Positions 45,438-55,642 are shown, counted from the stretch's first letter. The stretch is DNA of 64,000 nt from Tabrizicola oligotrophica (GCF_011008935.1 NZ_JAAIVJ010000007.1:124001-188000); one strand, 5' to 3'. The notes: generated by a model not told the origin, from the sequence alone. A program made the numbers and translations.

Positions 45438-45791
45438 ATGTTCTGGACGCTTTTCCAAGTTGCACTCGGCGGGGCCGTCGGCTCGGTCCTGCGCTATCTG
45501 GCCGTGGCCGCCTTTGGCGCGCCCTGGGCGGTGGCGGCTGTCAATGTGGCGGGCAGCTTTGTCATGGGGGTGTTGTTCATCACCCTGACCAGCCGGGCGC
45601 ATCTGTCGCCGCTGTTGATGACGGGCGTCCTCGGTGGCTTCACCACCTTTTCCGCCTTTTCGCTGGACGCCTTGAAGCTCTGGCAATCCGGGCAGACCGG
45701 GCAGGCGGCGCTGTATGTCGCCGCTTCGGTCGGCCTTTCCCTTGTCGCCGTCGCCCTTGGCGCGGCCCTTGCCAAAGGAGCGCTGGCATGA
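45438..45791 (+). CDS. crcB: Fluoride exporter CrcB (Fluc)
   Basis: 117 residues, four membrane helices; assembles as a dual-topology dimer that expels fluoride. Signature GGAVGSVLRYL (about 11-21), the Asn in AVNVAGSFVMG (about 35-40) and GGFTTFSAFSLDAL (about 63-76) with the Phe-box and Ser/Thr ladder are all present. I did not find a crcB-type fluoride riboswitch upstream. Its TGA overlaps the ATG of the next gene. Confidence 0.95.
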   Translation: MFWTLFQVALGGAVGSVLRYLAVAAFGAPWAVAAVNVAGSFVMGVLFITLTSRAHLSPLLMTGVLGGFTTFSAFSLDALKLWQSGQTGQAALYVAASVGLSLVAVALGAALAKGALA

Positions 45792-46834
45792 GCGCCGTGA
45801 AACTTCTGACCGTCTCGGCTGATGAGGGCGAGCAGCGGCTCGACAAATGGTTCAAGCGGCGCTTTCCGCAGATCTCGCAGGGTCATGTCGAGAAGATGTG
45901 CCGCACCGGGCAGATCCGCATCGACAGCGCGCGGGCCAAGGCGTCAGACCGGGTCGCGCCCGGCATGGTCATCCGCGTGCCGCCCCTGCCCGAGGCCGAG
46001 GCCCCCAGCCGCCCCGTCGAGGGGCGCATCAGCGCCGCCGACACGAAGATGATCCAGAACGCAGTGCTGTGGAAGGATGAGCATATCATCATCCTGAACA
46101 AGCCCGCCGGCCTGCCGTCGCAGGGTGGCTCGGGGCAGGGGGACCGTCACGTCGACGGCCTGACCGAGGCCTTGAAATTCGGCTACAAGGAGCGGCCCAA
46201 GCTGGTGCATCGGCTCGACAAGGATACTTCGGGTGTCCTGATGCTGGCCCGCACCGACCGGGTGGCGCGGGCCTTGTCCGAAGCGCTGCGCAACCATCAC
46301 ACCCGCAAGATCTACTGGGCGCTGGTCGCGGGCGTACCGAACCCGCGTCAGGGCAGCATCAAATATGGCCTGATGAAGGCTCCCGGTCATGGCCGGGGCG
46401 GCGAGGGCGAGAAGATGCAATGCGTCCATCCCGCCAAGATGGCCGATTACCCCGAGGCCAAGCGCGCGCATACCGATTTCTTCACGCTCTGGTTCCTTGG
46501 CACCCGGCTGTCGTGGATGGCGCTGGAGCCGATCACCGGGCGCACCCACCAACTGCGCGCCCATCTGGCCGAGCTGGGGCATCCGATCATTGGCGACGGC
46601 AAGTATGGTGGATCGTCGACCGAGAACATGGGCGATGGCTGGGGGGCGGGTCTGGGGGGCGAGATCAGCCGCAAGCTGCACCTGCACGCCCGCTCGCTGA
46701 CGATCCAGCACCCGATCACCAAGGAAGTCATGACCTTTACCGCGCCCTTGCCCGACCACATGGCCAAGACATGGAAGCTCCTGGACTGGAAGGACACCGA
46801 TATCCCCGCCGACCCGTTCGAGGCCCGCAGATGA
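45788..46834 (+). CDS. rluC: RluC-type 23S rRNA pseudouridine synthase
   Basis: 348 residues. An S4 RNA-binding domain (about 12-70) precedes the catalytic RluA-family domain with HRLDKDTSG at 141-149 (catalytic Asp144), then ITGRTHQLRAHLAELGHPII and the closing LHLHARSLTIQHP. RluC in E. coli modifies positions 955, 2504 and 2580; RluD is a possible alternative, as S4-RluA proteins are hard to tell apart. The ATG overlaps the crcB stop (ATGA), so the two are coupled. The frame is open upstream but shadows crcB. Confidence 0.9.
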   Translation: MSAVKLLTVSADEGEQRLDKWFKRRFPQISQGHVEKMCRTGQIRIDSARAKASDRVAPGMVIRVPPLPEAEAPSRPVEGRISAADTKMIQNAVLWKDEHIIILNKPAGLPSQGGSGQGDRHVDGLTEALKFGYKERPKLVHRLDKDTSGVLMLARTDRVARALSEALRNHHTRKIYWALVAGVPNPRQGSIKYGLMKAPGHGRGGEGEKMQCVHPAKMADYPEAKRAHTDFFTLWFLGTRLSWMALEPITGRTHQLRAHLAELGHPIIGDGKYGGSSTENMGDGWGAGLGGEISRKLHLHARSLTIQHPITKEVMTFTAPLPDHMAKTWKLLDWKDTDIPADPFEARR

Positions 46835-47538
46835 GCGGCTGGACGGCGAAGCGGTTCTGGAAAGCCGCCACGCCTGAGCCCTGCGACGGCGGTTTCACCG
46901 TGCGGCTGGACGGGCGGGCAGTGAAGACCCCGGCCAAGGCCGCCTTCGTGGTGCCAAGCCTTGCGATGGCGCAAGCTGCGGCCGCGGAATGGGACGCGCA
47001 GCAAGGCGTCATCAAACCCGAGACAATGCCTGTTACCCGCGCCGCCAATTCGGCCATCGACAAGCTGTCGGTGCAGTTTGACGAGGTGGTCGACCTGATC
47101 GCCGCCTATGGCGCGAGCGACCTCTTGTGCTATCGCGCGACCGGGCCGGACGCGCTGGTGGCCCGGCAGGCCGCAGCCTGGGATCCGCTGCTTGACTGGT
47201 CGGCCGCCGAACTTGGCGCAGCACTGGTCGCCACCGCGGGCGTGATCCACATTGACCAGCCGTCCGGCAGCCTCGCGCGGCTGCACGCGCTGACCGCCGC
47301 CCTTGGGCGGTTCCGGCTGGCCGCCTTCCACGATCTCGTCGCAATTTCCGGCTCGCTGATCCTTGGTTTTGCCGTCACGCGCGGGCGGCTTTCGGCGGAC
47401 GAGGCCTTCGCCCTCAGCCGAATCGATGAGGACTGGCAGGCTGAAATCTGGGGTGTCGATGAGGAAGCCGCAGCGCTGGAGGCCGCGCGCCGGCAGGCAT
47501 TCCACGAGGCCGCCCGGTTCTACGAGTTGTGCGGGTAA
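46831..47538 (+). CDS. ATP12-family F1-ATPase assembly chaperone
   Basis: 235 residues. ATP12 binds the alpha subunit of F1-ATPase during assembly; it is common in mitochondria and alphaproteobacteria. Landmarks are the opening AKRFWKAATP, TVRLDGRAVKTPAKAAFVVP (about 23-42), the highly conserved AAEWDAQQGVIKPETMPVTR (about 51-70) and ASDLLCYRA. The ATG overlaps the stop of the pseudouridine synthase by 4 bases, so crcB-rluC-atp12 form a coupled series. Confidence 0.93.
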   Translation: MSGWTAKRFWKAATPEPCDGGFTVRLDGRAVKTPAKAAFVVPSLAMAQAAAAEWDAQQGVIKPETMPVTRAANSAIDKLSVQFDEVVDLIAAYGASDLLCYRATGPDALVARQAAAWDPLLDWSAAELGAALVATAGVIHIDQPSGSLARLHALTAALGRFRLAAFHDLVAISGSLILGFAVTRGRLSADEAFALSRIDEDWQAEIWGVDEEAAALEAARRQAFHEAARFYELCG

Positions 47539-47639
47539 CAATCTTGCTTGGTCCTGGCCGCAGGATTTCGGCATTGTGCGCGATACAATCAGCAATGTGC
47601 CGCCAAGCACCGGAGTTTCCGGTTTAGCGGATGTTTTTC

Positions 47640-47669
47640 TTGACCTTGGCCAAGCCCCTGACCGATGAT
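47640..47669 (+). promoter_or_regulatory. Possible promoter of the amino-acid transporter operon
   Basis: TTGACC (47640-47645), 18-base spacer, GATGAT (47664-47669), about 100 bases before aapJ. Only a fair match. Confidence 0.3.
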
Positions 47670-47771
47670 CCACGACACTGGCGCGCATGGCGTCCCAATC
47701 AATCCGCACCCGTGACCAAGCGGGGCGTATGAAACCTGCCCTTCCGGGCAGATCCACAGGAAGAGGTAAGA

Positions 47772-48788
47772 ATGAAAAAAACGATGTTCCTCGGCACCCT
47801 CGCCGCCACCACCGTTCTGGCCGGCGCGGCCTTTGCCGGCACGCTTGACGACGTCAAGGCGCGGGGCGAGCTGCTGTGCGGGGCCAACCCCGGTCTGACC
47901 GGTTTTGCCGCTCCCGACGCCAATGGCGAATATCAGGGCTTCGATGCCGCGCTCTGCAAGGCTATCGCCGCCGCTGTCCTTGGGGACGCCACCAAGGTCA
48001 AGTTCGTGCCGCTGTCGAGCGAAGTGCGCTTCACCGCGCTGGCTTCGGGCGAAGTGGACGTGCTGGTCCGCAACTCGACTGCGACCTATTCGCGCGATAA
48101 CGACCTCAAGCTCGATTTCCCGGTCATCAACTACTATGACGGCCAGGGCTTCATGGTGAAGAAGGATCTCGGGGTTTCCTCGGCCAAGGAACTTGATGGC
48201 GCCACCGTCTGCATCCAGACCGGTACCACCACCGAACTGAACCTTGCCGACTTCTTCAAGCACAACAACATCACCTATACCCCGGTGACGGTGCAGGACG
48301 ACTCCGAGGCGCAGCGCAACTACCTTGCCGGCTCGTGCGACGCCTTTACCACCGACGCATCGGGCCTTGCTGCCGTGCGCTCGTCCTTCCCCGACCCGGA
48401 AAACCACATCATCCTGCCGGAGATCATCTCGAAAGAGCCGCTCGGGCCGGCCGTGCGCCATGGCGACAACCAGTGGGGCGACGTAGTCCGCTGGACCTAC
48501 AACGCGCTGCTGATCGCCGAGGAAAAGGGTATCACCAAGGCCAATCTGGCCGAAGTCGAAGCGTCGTCGACCGACCCGGAAGTGCGCCGCCTGCTTGGCC
48601 TTGAAGGCGACATGGGCGTGATGCTTGGTCTCGACAACGCGGCCTTCAAGAACGCCATCCTTGCCAACGGCAACTATGGTGAGATCTTCGAAGCCACCAT
48701 CGGCACCTCGACCCCGATCGGTCTGGCCCGCGGCCTGAACGCGCTGTGGACCCAGGGCGGCCTGCAATACGCGGCTCCCTTCCGCTGA
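47772..48788 (+). CDS. aapJ: Amino-acid ABC transporter substrate-binding protein (AapJ/BztA)
   Basis: 338 residues with a Sec signal peptide (about 1-22, ending AGAAFA). This is the periplasmic binding protein of the general L-amino-acid / glutamate-aspartate uptake system; BztA in Rhodobacter serves Glu, Gln, Asp and Asn. Family segments are LLCGANPGLTGFAAPDANGE, DVLVRNSTATYSRDNDLKLD and TTDASGLAAVRSSF. It heads the four-gene aapJQMP (bztABCD) set. A hairpin after the gene probably protects its mRNA, giving more binding protein than membrane parts. Confidence 0.95.
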   Translation: MKKTMFLGTLAATTVLAGAAFAGTLDDVKARGELLCGANPGLTGFAAPDANGEYQGFDAALCKAIAAAVLGDATKVKFVPLSSEVRFTALASGEVDVLVRNSTATYSRDNDLKLDFPVINYYDGQGFMVKKDLGVSSAKELDGATVCIQTGTTTELNLADFFKHNNITYTPVTVQDDSEAQRNYLAGSCDAFTTDASGLAAVRSSFPDPENHIILPEIISKEPLGPAVRHGDNQWGDVVRWTYNALLIAEEKGITKANLAEVEASSTDPEVRRLLGLEGDMGVMLGLDNAAFKNAILANGNYGEIFEATIGTSTPIGLARGLNALWTQGGLQYAAPFR

Positions 48789-48798
48789 TCTTTCAGCC

Positions 48799-48826
48799 GG
48801 GCGCATCCCGACACCGGGGTGCGCCC
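48799..48826 (+). terminator. Hairpin after aapJ (stabiliser or attenuator)
   Basis: GGGCGCATCCC pairs with GGGGTGCGCCC around a short loop, followed by CTTCTCTT rather than a clean T-tract. A common arrangement after binding-protein genes. Confidence 0.6.
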
Positions 48827-48919
48827 CTTCTCTTCAAGACCAAGTGACGCCAGGACCATAGGGCATCGCCCATAAAAGCCGCAGAACAAGACGGCCAGGG
48901 TCGGCACAGGGGGAATACC

Positions 48920-50194
48920 ATGACGCTCGCGACTGACGCGCCGAAAGATGTCTTTCGGCTCTCGATGCTCATCTACGATACACGCTACCGATCCTATACC
49001 ATCCAGATCGCAGTTCTGGTCCTGCTTTTGCTGTTCCTGGGCTGGATCACCGACAACACGATCCAGAACCTGGCCGAGCGGGGCAAGGACATCAGCTTCA
49101 ACTTCCTGTGGCAGCGGGCTGGCTATGACATAGACCAGCAGCTGATCCCCTATACCAACGACAGCACCCATGGCCGCGCGACGGTCATCGGCATCCTGAA
49201 CACGCTGGTCGTCGCGATCATCGGCTGTTTGCTGGCCACCGTCATTGGCGTGGTCGCCGGTGTCCTGCGCCTGTCGAAGAACTGGCTCGTGGCGCGGATC
49301 ATGACCGTCTATGTCGAGGTCTTCCGCAATATCCCGGTGGTGTTGTGGATCATCGTCGCCTCGGTGTTCCTGACCGAAACCCAGCCGCAGCCCCGCGATT
49401 TCAAGGTGACGGACGAGATGATCATGGCGGGTGAAGAGCCCAAGGCCTCGATGCTGTTCGGTGCCATTGCCATAACCGGCCGCAGCACCGACATTCCTGC
49501 CCCGGTGCTGAGCCGTCCCCTGCCGACGCTGGAAATCGCCACTGTGCCGGTCAGCCTGTCGTTCCTGGCCTTCCTTGCGGTGGTGGTGGTGTCGGTAATG
49601 GCGAACCGCCGCTTCCTGACCCGCGTGACTGCAGTCCAGGAAGAAACCGGGGTGCGCCCGGTGACGTGGTGGAAGTCGCTTCTGATCCTCTTCGGACCCT
49701 CGATCGCACTCTTGATCGCGATGGGGCTGCATCTGGAGTATCCCGAACTGAAGGGCTTCAACTTCAAGGGCGGGATTTCGATCAACCATGCCTTCTCGGC
49801 CCTGCTGGTGGCGCTGTCGCTTTATACCGGGGCCTTCATCGCCGAAAACGTGCGGGCGGGCATCATGGCCATTTCGCGCGGGCAAAGCGAGGCCGCCTTC
49901 GCGCTGGGCCTGCGCCCCGGGCGGGCGATGAAGCTGGTGATCCTGCCGCAGGCGCTGCGGGTCATCATCCCGCCCCTCATCAGCCAGTATCTGAACCTGA
50001 CCAAGAACACCTCGCTGGGTATCGCGGTCGGCTATCTCGACCTGCGCGGCACGCTGGGCGGCATCACCATGAACCAGACCGGCCGCGAGATGGAATGCAT
50101 GGTGCTGATGATGGGGATCTATCTGGTCATCAGCCTGATCGTCTCGTCCATCATGAATGCCTACAACAACGCCGTGAAGCTGAGGGAGCGCTGA
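48920..50194 (+). CDS. aapQ: Amino-acid ABC transporter permease (AapQ/BztB)
   Basis: 424 residues, about eight membrane helices. The first binding-protein-dependent permease domain appears split by an insertion, as in the Aap/Bzt group. The EAA loop reads QSEAAFALGLRPGRAMKLVI followed by LPQALRVIIPP, and contacts the ATPase. The end YNNAVKLRER is typical. Start ATG at 48920 after GGGGGAA. Forms the channel with AapM. Confidence 0.95.
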   Translation: MTLATDAPKDVFRLSMLIYDTRYRSYTIQIAVLVLLLLFLGWITDNTIQNLAERGKDISFNFLWQRAGYDIDQQLIPYTNDSTHGRATVIGILNTLVVAIIGCLLATVIGVVAGVLRLSKNWLVARIMTVYVEVFRNIPVVLWIIVASVFLTETQPQPRDFKVTDEMIMAGEEPKASMLFGAIAITGRSTDIPAPVLSRPLPTLEIATVPVSLSFLAFLAVVVVSVMANRRFLTRVTAVQEETGVRPVTWWKSLLILFGPSIALLIAMGLHLEYPELKGFNFKGGISINHAFSALLVALSLYTGAFIAENVRAGIMAISRGQSEAAFALGLRPGRAMKLVILPQALRVIIPPLISQYLNLTKNTSLGIAVGYLDLRGTLGGITMNQTGREMECMVLMMGIYLVISLIVSSIMNAYNNAVKLRER

Positions 50195-50195
50195 G

Positions 50196-51638
50196 ATGTC
50201 CGACAGTTCATTCGTCCGCACCCAGATGCTCCCGCCCGAGGTCCCGCCGCTGACCGAGCGTGGTCTGGTCAGGTGGATGCGCGAGAACCTGTTCTCTTCG
50301 GTTCTCAACACCGTCCTGACTCTGGCCGGGCTGGCCTTCGTGATCTACGCCGTCGCCGCGACCCTGCCTTGGTTCCTGAATGGCGTCTGGAACGCCAAGG
50401 ACATCAAGGAGTGCCGCGAAATCGTTCTGGCCAATGCCGGACCGGAGGCGACCGGCGCTTGCTGGGCGCTGATCCGCGAGCGCTGGCACCAGTTCCTTTT
50501 CGGCTTCTATCCTGCCGATCTTTACTGGCGTCCGGTCCTGGCGCTGGGGCTGTTGCTCGTGTCGCTGGCGCCGCTGCTGTATTACAGCATGCGCCGCGCC
50601 AACCTGATCCTTGTCGGCACGGTTTCCGTCCTGACCCTGATCGCATTGGCGCTGCTGGCCCCTGGCGCGGCCCTTCTTGTGCTTTTTGCCGGCCTGTTTG
50701 CCGCGCTGACTGCCGTGGCCTGGTATGCGCCGCAAAAGCTGGTCTGGCTTACCCTGGCCTTCCCGCTTCTGGCCTTTGCGCTCTTGTGGGGCGGGTCGGT
50801 CTGGGGGCCGATCGGCGTCGCTGCGGGGTTTGGCATTCTGGCGCTGGTCTATTCGCTGACCAAATCCTTCCTTGGTGTCGTCGTCGCCACGGGTGCAGGT
50901 GTGGTCGCGGCGGCGGTCTGGTGGCTGATGGTGCAGACCAGCGTCACCACCGCGCTGCACGGCGCCATTCCGCTGGGCATTCAGGCCGTGAATTCCGACC
51001 AGTTCGGCGGTTTCCTTCTGGCCTTCGTGATCGGGGTCACGGCCATCGGCGCCTCGCTGCCCATCGGCATCCTCTTGGCGCTGGGCCGGCGGTCGGACAT
51101 GATGCTCATCAAGACGCTCTGCGTCGGCTTCATCGAATTCGTGCGCGGCGTGCCGCTGATCACGGTCCTGTTCGTCGCCACGCTGCTCCTGGGCTATTTC
51201 CTGCCGCCGCAGTCGAACTTCGACCTGATCCTGCGTGTCATCATTCTGGTGACCTTCTTTTCGGCCGCCTATCTGGCCGAGGTGATCCGCGGCGGTCTGG
51301 CTGCGCTGCCGAAGGGCCAGTATGAAGCCGCCGACGCTCTGGGGCTGGATTACTGGCAGGCGCAGCGGCTCATCATCATGCCGCAGGCGCTGAAAGTCTC
51401 GATCCCGGGCATCGTCTCGTCCTTCATCGGGCTTTTCAAGGACACCACCCTTGTTGCCTTCGTCGGCCTCATGGACCCGTTGAAAGGCGTCACCACCATC
51501 GTCCGTGCCGACGTCGCATGGAAGGGCATCTACTGGGAGCCCTACATCTTCGTCGGCGCGATCTTCTTTGCCGTCTGCTTCGGCATGTCCAGATACTCGA
51601 TGTATCTGGAGCGGAAGCTCAAGACCGACCACCGTTAA
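50196..51638 (+). CDS. aapM: Amino-acid ABC transporter permease (AapM/BztC), extended
   Basis: 480 residues, longer than the roughly 385-435 I would expect for AapM/BztC. The extra length is a hydrophobic block (about 105-250) that adds helices between the first TM and the core permease domain. The EAA loop is [28 protein letters not shown] (broken here for length). It follows aapQ by a single base, so translation is coupled. It works with AapQ and the ATPase AapP. Confidence 0.93.
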   Translation: MSDSSFVRTQMLPPEVPPLTERGLVRWMRENLFSSVLNTVLTLAGLAFVIYAVAATLPWFLNGVWNAKDIKECREIVLANAGPEATGACWALIRERWHQFLFGFYPADLYWRPVLALGLLLVSLAPLLYYSMRRANLILVGTVSVLTLIALALLAPGAALLVLFAGLFAALTAVAWYAPQKLVWLTLAFPLLAFALLWGGSVWGPIGVAAGFGILALVYSLTKSFLGVVVATGAGVVAAAVWWLMVQTSVTTALHGAIPLGIQAVNSDQFGGFLLAFVIGVTAIGASLPIGILLALGRRSDMMLIKTLCVGFIEFVRGVPLITVLFVATLLLGYFLPPQSNFDLILRVIILVTFFSAAYLAEVIRGGLAALPKGQYEAADALGLDYWQAQRLIIMPQALKVSIPGIVSSFIGLFKDTTLVAFVGLMDPLKGVTTIVRADVAWKGIYWEPYIFVGAIFFAVCFGMSRYSMYLERKLKTDHR

Positions 51639-51649
51639 GGAGCCCGAAC

Positions 51650-52420
51650 ATGGCTGAAGCAACGAAAAAGATGCAGGTCTCGGACGAGGTCGCCATCCAG
51701 ATCTCCAGCATGAACAAATGGTACGGCCAGTTCCACGTTCTGCGCGACATCAACATGACTGTGCATCGCGGCGAGCGGATCGTGATTTGCGGCCCCTCGG
51801 GTTCGGGCAAGTCGACGCTGATCCGCTGCATCAACCGGCTGGAGGAACATCAGTCGGGCCGGATCGTGGTGGACGGAACCGAGCTGACCAATGACCTGAA
51901 GAACATCGACAAGGTGCGCTCCGAGGTCGGCATGGTGTTCCAGCATTTCAACCTGTTTCCGCATCTGACCATTCTGGAAAACTGCACGCTGGCGCCGATC
52001 TGGGTCCGCAAGACGCCCCGCAAGGAGGCGGAAGAAACCGCGATGCACTATCTGCACAAGGTCAAGATTCCCGAGCAGGCCCATAAATACCCCGGTCAGC
52101 TGTCGGGCGGTCAGCAGCAGCGCGTCGCCATCGCGCGCAGCTTGTGCATGAAGCCGCGCATCATGCTGTTTGACGAGCCGACCTCGGCGCTGGACCCCGA
52201 GATGATCAAGGAAGTGCTGGACACCATGATCCAGCTGGCCGAAGAGGGCATGACCATGCTTTGCGTCACCCACGAGATGGGCTTTGCGCAGGCGGTGGCC
52301 AATCGGGTGGTGTTCATGGATCAGGGCCAGATCGTCGAACAGAACGCCCCGAAGGAGTTCTTCTCGAACCCGCAGTCCGACCGGACCAAGCTGTTTCTCA
52401 GCCAGATCCTCGGGCACTGA
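51650..52420 (+). CDS. aapP: Amino-acid ABC transporter ATP-binding protein (AapP/BztD)
   Basis: 256-residue ABC ATPase that powers the transporter. Walker A is GPSGSGKST (about 47-55), the Q-loop is MVFQHFNLF, the signature is LSGGQQQR, and Walker B with D-loop is [15 protein letters not shown]. The switch His is in VTHEMGFAQ. Start ATG at 51650 follows AAGGAG, 11 bases after aapM. It completes the aapJQMP operon. Confidence 0.97.
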   Translation: MAEATKKMQVSDEVAIQISSMNKWYGQFHVLRDINMTVHRGERIVICGPSGSGKSTLIRCINRLEEHQSGRIVVDGTELTNDLKNIDKVRSEVGMVFQHFNLFPHLTILENCTLAPIWVRKTPRKEAEETAMHYLHKVKIPEQAHKYPGQLSGGQQQRVAIARSLCMKPRIMLFDEPTSALDPEMIKEVLDTMIQLAEEGMTMLCVTHEMGFAQAVANRVVFMDQGQIVEQNAPKEFFSNPQSDRTKLFLSQILGH

Positions 52421-52439
52421 CCAGGGCGGCACGCGGCCC

Positions 52440-53171
52440 TCAGACGTGCTGCGCGCCGTTCACCTCGATCTCGGCCCCGGATATGTAGCTCGACTGGTCC
52501 GAACAGAGGAACCAGATCACATCCGCCACTTCCGACGGCTGGCCAAGGCGCTGCATCGGCAGCTTTTCCACGATCTTGTCGGTACCCGGCGACAGAATCG
52601 CCGTTTCGATCTCGCCCGGCGCAATCGCGTTCACCCGCACGCCCAAAGGCCCGAAATCATGGGCCATTTCCCGCGTCAACGCCGCCAGCGCCGCCTTGGA
52701 GGTGGAATAGGCCGCACCGGCGAAGGGATGCACCCGGCTGCCGGCAATCGAGGTGACATTGACGACCGAGCCCTTGGCCGCCGACAACTCGTCTTTCAGC
52801 CCGCGCGCCAGCACGATCGAGGCGAAGAAGTTGACATGGAACACCTGCCCCCAGGTCCGCAGGTCGGTCTCCAGCGAGTTCAGCCGGCTGCCGCCCGGCC
52901 CCTTCGGGCTGATGCCGGCGTTGTTCACCAGCGCGTGCAACTTGCCGCCCAGCTTTTCCTTGATGACCTCCAGCGCCGCGATGGTCTTGTCGGGGCTGGC
53001 GAGATCAATCTGGATATGGCTGGCCTCGCCGTTTGGCCAGGGGCAGCGCGGATCGAAGGGCTGGCGCGAGCAGGTCAGCACCCGCCAGCCTTCTCGCTCG
53101 AACCGCTTGACGGTCGCGTGGCCGATCCCGCGCGAGGCACCGGTCAAAAGCAGGGTTTTCTGGTCGGTCAT
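52440..53171 (-). CDS. Short-chain dehydrogenase/reductase
   Basis: 243 residues. Rossmann start LLLTGASRGIGHATVKRFER, NNAG in LHALVNNAGISPKG (about 82-95), the catalytic Ser in NVTSIAGS and YxxxK in AAYSTSKAALAAL (Tyr/Lys near 153-157). The end SSYISGAEIEVNGAQ resembles FabG-like members. The substrate is unknown; there is no fatty-acid or polyketide context. The ATG at 53171 was preferred over a Met seven codons upstream. It is divergent from argB. Confidence 0.9.
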   Translation of the reverse strand: MTDQKTLLLTGASRGIGHATVKRFEREGWRVLTCSRQPFDPRCPWPNGEASHIQIDLASPDKTIAALEVIKEKLGGKLHALVNNAGISPKGPGGSRLNSLETDLRTWGQVFHVNFFASIVLARGLKDELSAAKGSVVNVTSIAGSRVHPFAGAAYSTSKAALAALTREMAHDFGPLGVRVNAIAPGEIETAILSPGTDKIVEKLPMQRLGQPSEVADVIWFLCSDQSSYISGAEIEVNGAQHV

Positions 53172-53278
53172 GGCATCACCTCTGCCGGGCAACTTAGGCC
53201 AATCCGCGCGGGGTGCAAGCAGTGCTTGGCAGAGGCTCGCAAAAGCCTTAAGGGGCGGAAAACAGCCGGAGGCCGTCC

Positions 53279-54178
53279 ATGCAAAAGCAAACCCTGACCG
53301 TCGAAAACGCCAAGGCCACCGCCAAGATGCTGTCCGAGGCGCTGCCCTATCTCCAGCGCTTCGAAGGGTCCGTGGTGGTGGTGAAGTTCGGTGGCAACGC
53401 CATGGGCGACGATGCCGCTATGGCCGAATTCGCCCGCGACATCGTGCTGATGCGGCAGGTCGGGGTGAACCCGGTCGTGGTGCATGGCGGCGGGCCGATG
53501 ATCAACGACATGCTGAACAAGCTTGGCATCAAGTCGGAGTTCGTGCGCGGCAAGCGGGTGACCGACAAGGCCACCGTGCAGGTGGTGGAGATGATCCTGT
53601 CGGGTCTGGTGAACAAGCGCATCGTGCAGGCGATCATGGACGCGGGCGGCCGCGCCGTGGGCATTTCCGGCAAGGATGACGATCTGATGGTCTGCGAGGC
53701 GGACGATCCGGAACTCGGCTATGTCGGCAAGCCGATCGAGATGAACGTGCAGGTGCTGCGCGATCTTTACAAGGCCGGCATCATTCCGGTCATCGCGCCG
53801 GTCGGCACCGGCATGGCCGACAACGAGACCTTCAACGTCAACGGCGACACCGCCGCAGGGGCCATTGCCGGGGCCCTGCAGGCTGACCGTCTGCTGCTCT
53901 TGACCGACGTGCCGGGGGTGAAGGACGCCTCGGGTCAGGTGATGACCCAGATCACGCCCGAGGAAATCCGCCAGATGACCGCCGACGGCGTGATTTCTGG
54001 CGGGATGATCCCCAAGACCGAAACCGCGCTGATGGCGCTGGAGAAAGGCACCCGCGCCGTGACCATTCTGGATGGCAAGGTGCCGAATGCCTGCCTCTTG
54101 GAGCTGTTCACCGACCATGGCGCCGGCAGCCAGATCCGCTCGACCGAGCCGCGGATCAAGCCGCATGTGAAGCGCTAG
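53279..54178 (+). CDS. argB: Acetylglutamate kinase
   Basis: 299 residues; phosphorylates N-acetyl-L-glutamate in arginine biosynthesis. Conserved [20 protein letters not shown] near 35-54, [20 protein letters not shown] near 64-83, and [20 protein letters not shown] near 185-204. The amino-terminal helix (about 1-28) found in arginine-inhibited hexameric enzymes is present, so feedback by arginine is likely. No other arg gene is adjacent. Confidence 0.97.
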   Translation: MQKQTLTVENAKATAKMLSEALPYLQRFEGSVVVVKFGGNAMGDDAAMAEFARDIVLMRQVGVNPVVVHGGGPMINDMLNKLGIKSEFVRGKRVTDKATVQVVEMILSGLVNKRIVQAIMDAGGRAVGISGKDDDLMVCEADDPELGYVGKPIEMNVQVLRDLYKAGIIPVIAPVGTGMADNETFNVNGDTAAGAIAGALQADRLLLLTDVPGVKDASGQVMTQITPEEIRQMTADGVISGGMIPKTETALMALEKGTRAVTILDGKVPNACLLELFTDHGAGSQIRSTEPRIKPHVKR

Positions 54179-54227
54179 CTTTTTACTTCGCCGCCCCTTA
54201 CGTTCAGGAAGTGGAATGTGAGGGGCG

Positions 54228-55019
54228 ATGCAATACGAACTGATCCTGCGGCTTTCCGTGTTTCTGGGGCTTTTCGCTCTGCTCGCGGCGCTGGAGACGC
54301 TGGCCCCGCGTCGCAGCCGCAGCCAGCCGCGCGGCCGGCGCTGGGTCACCAATCTGGCAATCGTGGTGCTGGACACCCTCGCGCTGCGCGCGCTGGCGCT
54401 GGCGCTGCCGTTTCTGGCGGTCGGCGCGGCGATTGACGCCTGGCGCATGGGCTGGGGCCTGTTCAACCTGGCTGACTGGCCGCTCTGGCTGGAAATCCTG
54501 CTGTCGATCCTGCTCTTGGATCTCGCGATCTGGGTGCAGCACCTTGTCACCCACAAGGTGCCGCTGTTCTGGCGGTTTCATCGGGTCCACCATGCCGACC
54601 GCGACTTTGACGTGACCACGGCGCTGCGCTTTCATCCGGTGGAGATTCTCGCGTCGATGCTGCTGAAGATCGGGCTGGTTTACCTGCTTGGTCCGCAGGC
54701 CGTGGCGGTCGTGTTGTTCGAGGTGATCCTGAACGCCACCGCGATGTTCAGCCATTCCAACCTGCGGCTGCCCTTGTGGCTGGACCGGCTGGTGCGGCTG
54801 GTGCTGGTGACACCCGACATGCACCGGGTGCATCACTCGGTCCACCGGCACGAACATGACAGCAATTATGGCTTTGCGCTGTCGGTCTGGGACAGGATAT
54901 TCCGGACCTATCGGCCTATGCCGGAGGCAGGGCATGACAAGATGGTGCTGGGGCTGGAATGGCAGGACGACAAACCCTCGCGGCTGGGCTGGACGCTGAT
55001 GCTGCCCTTTCGGAAATAG
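54228..55019 (+). CDS. Sterol desaturase / fatty-acid hydroxylase family protein
   Basis: 263 residues, four to five membrane helices. The di-iron histidine boxes of the superfamily are visible: HLVTH (about 105-109), HRVHH (about 118-122), and HRVHHSVHRHEHD (about 201-213). Such proteins hydroxylate or desaturate lipids, but the substrate is unknown; sterols are unlikely here. It overlaps the next gene by about 60 bases. Confidence 0.88.
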   Translation: MQYELILRLSVFLGLFALLAALETLAPRRSRSQPRGRRWVTNLAIVVLDTLALRALALALPFLAVGAAIDAWRMGWGLFNLADWPLWLEILLSILLLDLAIWVQHLVTHKVPLFWRFHRVHHADRDFDVTTALRFHPVEILASMLLKIGLVYLLGPQAVAVVLFEVILNATAMFSHSNLRLPLWLDRLVRLVLVTPDMHRVHHSVHRHEHDSNYGFALSVWDRIFRTYRPMPEAGHDKMVLGLEWQDDKPSRLGWTLMLPFRK

Positions 55020-55642
55020 TCGAAAGGCTGGCGGCGCATCAGCTTGAAATCCTTGGCGGGTTTCATGCGACGGGGGAAAGTGCCTTGCCCCCCGGCACGC
55101 GGACGCTGCTGCTGATCGGACCGAAGGAGCCGGGGTTCTGGCCGCATGTGACTTCGCAACCGGAATGGGACGGCACGCCGGACCCGATCGACCGCTGGTC
55201 ACGCCGCGTGATCGGCCGGGTTGCCTGCGATATTGGGGCCAAGGCGCTGTTTCCCTTTGGGGGGCCGCCTTACCACCCGTTCTATCAGTGGGCGCTGCGC
55301 ACCGGCCGGGTCTGGGACAGCCCGGTGCGGCTGCTGGTGCAGGCGACCCAAGGGCTGATGGTCAGCTTTCGTGGCGCGCTGGCGATCAAGGACGTGCTGG
55401 CCCTGCCGCCGCCGGCCATCAGGCCCTGTGACAGCTGCGCCAAGCCCTGTCTCACCGCCTGTCCGGCGGGCGCCTTGGGAGAGGCGGGCTATGACGTGCC
55501 CGCCTGTCATGCCTGGCTGTCGGCGGGCGATCGGGACTGCATGAAATCGGGTTGCCTTGTGCGCCGCGCTTGCCCGGTCAGCCAAGCTTATGCAAGGATG
55601 CCGGAACAGTCGGCCTATCACATGGGACAATTCCACAAATGA
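54959..55642 (+). CDS. Ferredoxin-like 4Fe-4S protein
   Basis: 227 residues. The C-terminal third holds CDSCAKPCLTACPAGAL (about 159-175) and CMKSGCLVRRACP (about 194-206), giving two cysteine sets suited to one or two 4Fe-4S clusters. The first 150 residues have no recognised domain, but LRTLLLIG-like and IGAKALFPFGGPPYHPFYQW segments recur in uncharacterised proteobacterial ferredoxin-like proteins. The ATG at 54959 lies within the upstream gene; no other start is closer to family length. It may serve the desaturase next door, which is inference. Confidence 0.75.
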   Translation: MAGRQTLAAGLDADAALSEIVERLAAHQLEILGGFHATGESALPPGTRTLLLIGPKEPGFWPHVTSQPEWDGTPDPIDRWSRRVIGRVACDIGAKALFPFGGPPYHPFYQWALRTGRVWDSPVRLLVQATQGLMVSFRGALAIKDVLALPPPAIRPCDSCAKPCLTACPAGALGEAGYDVPACHAWLSAGDRDCMKSGCLVRRACPVSQAYARMPEQSAYHMGQFHK

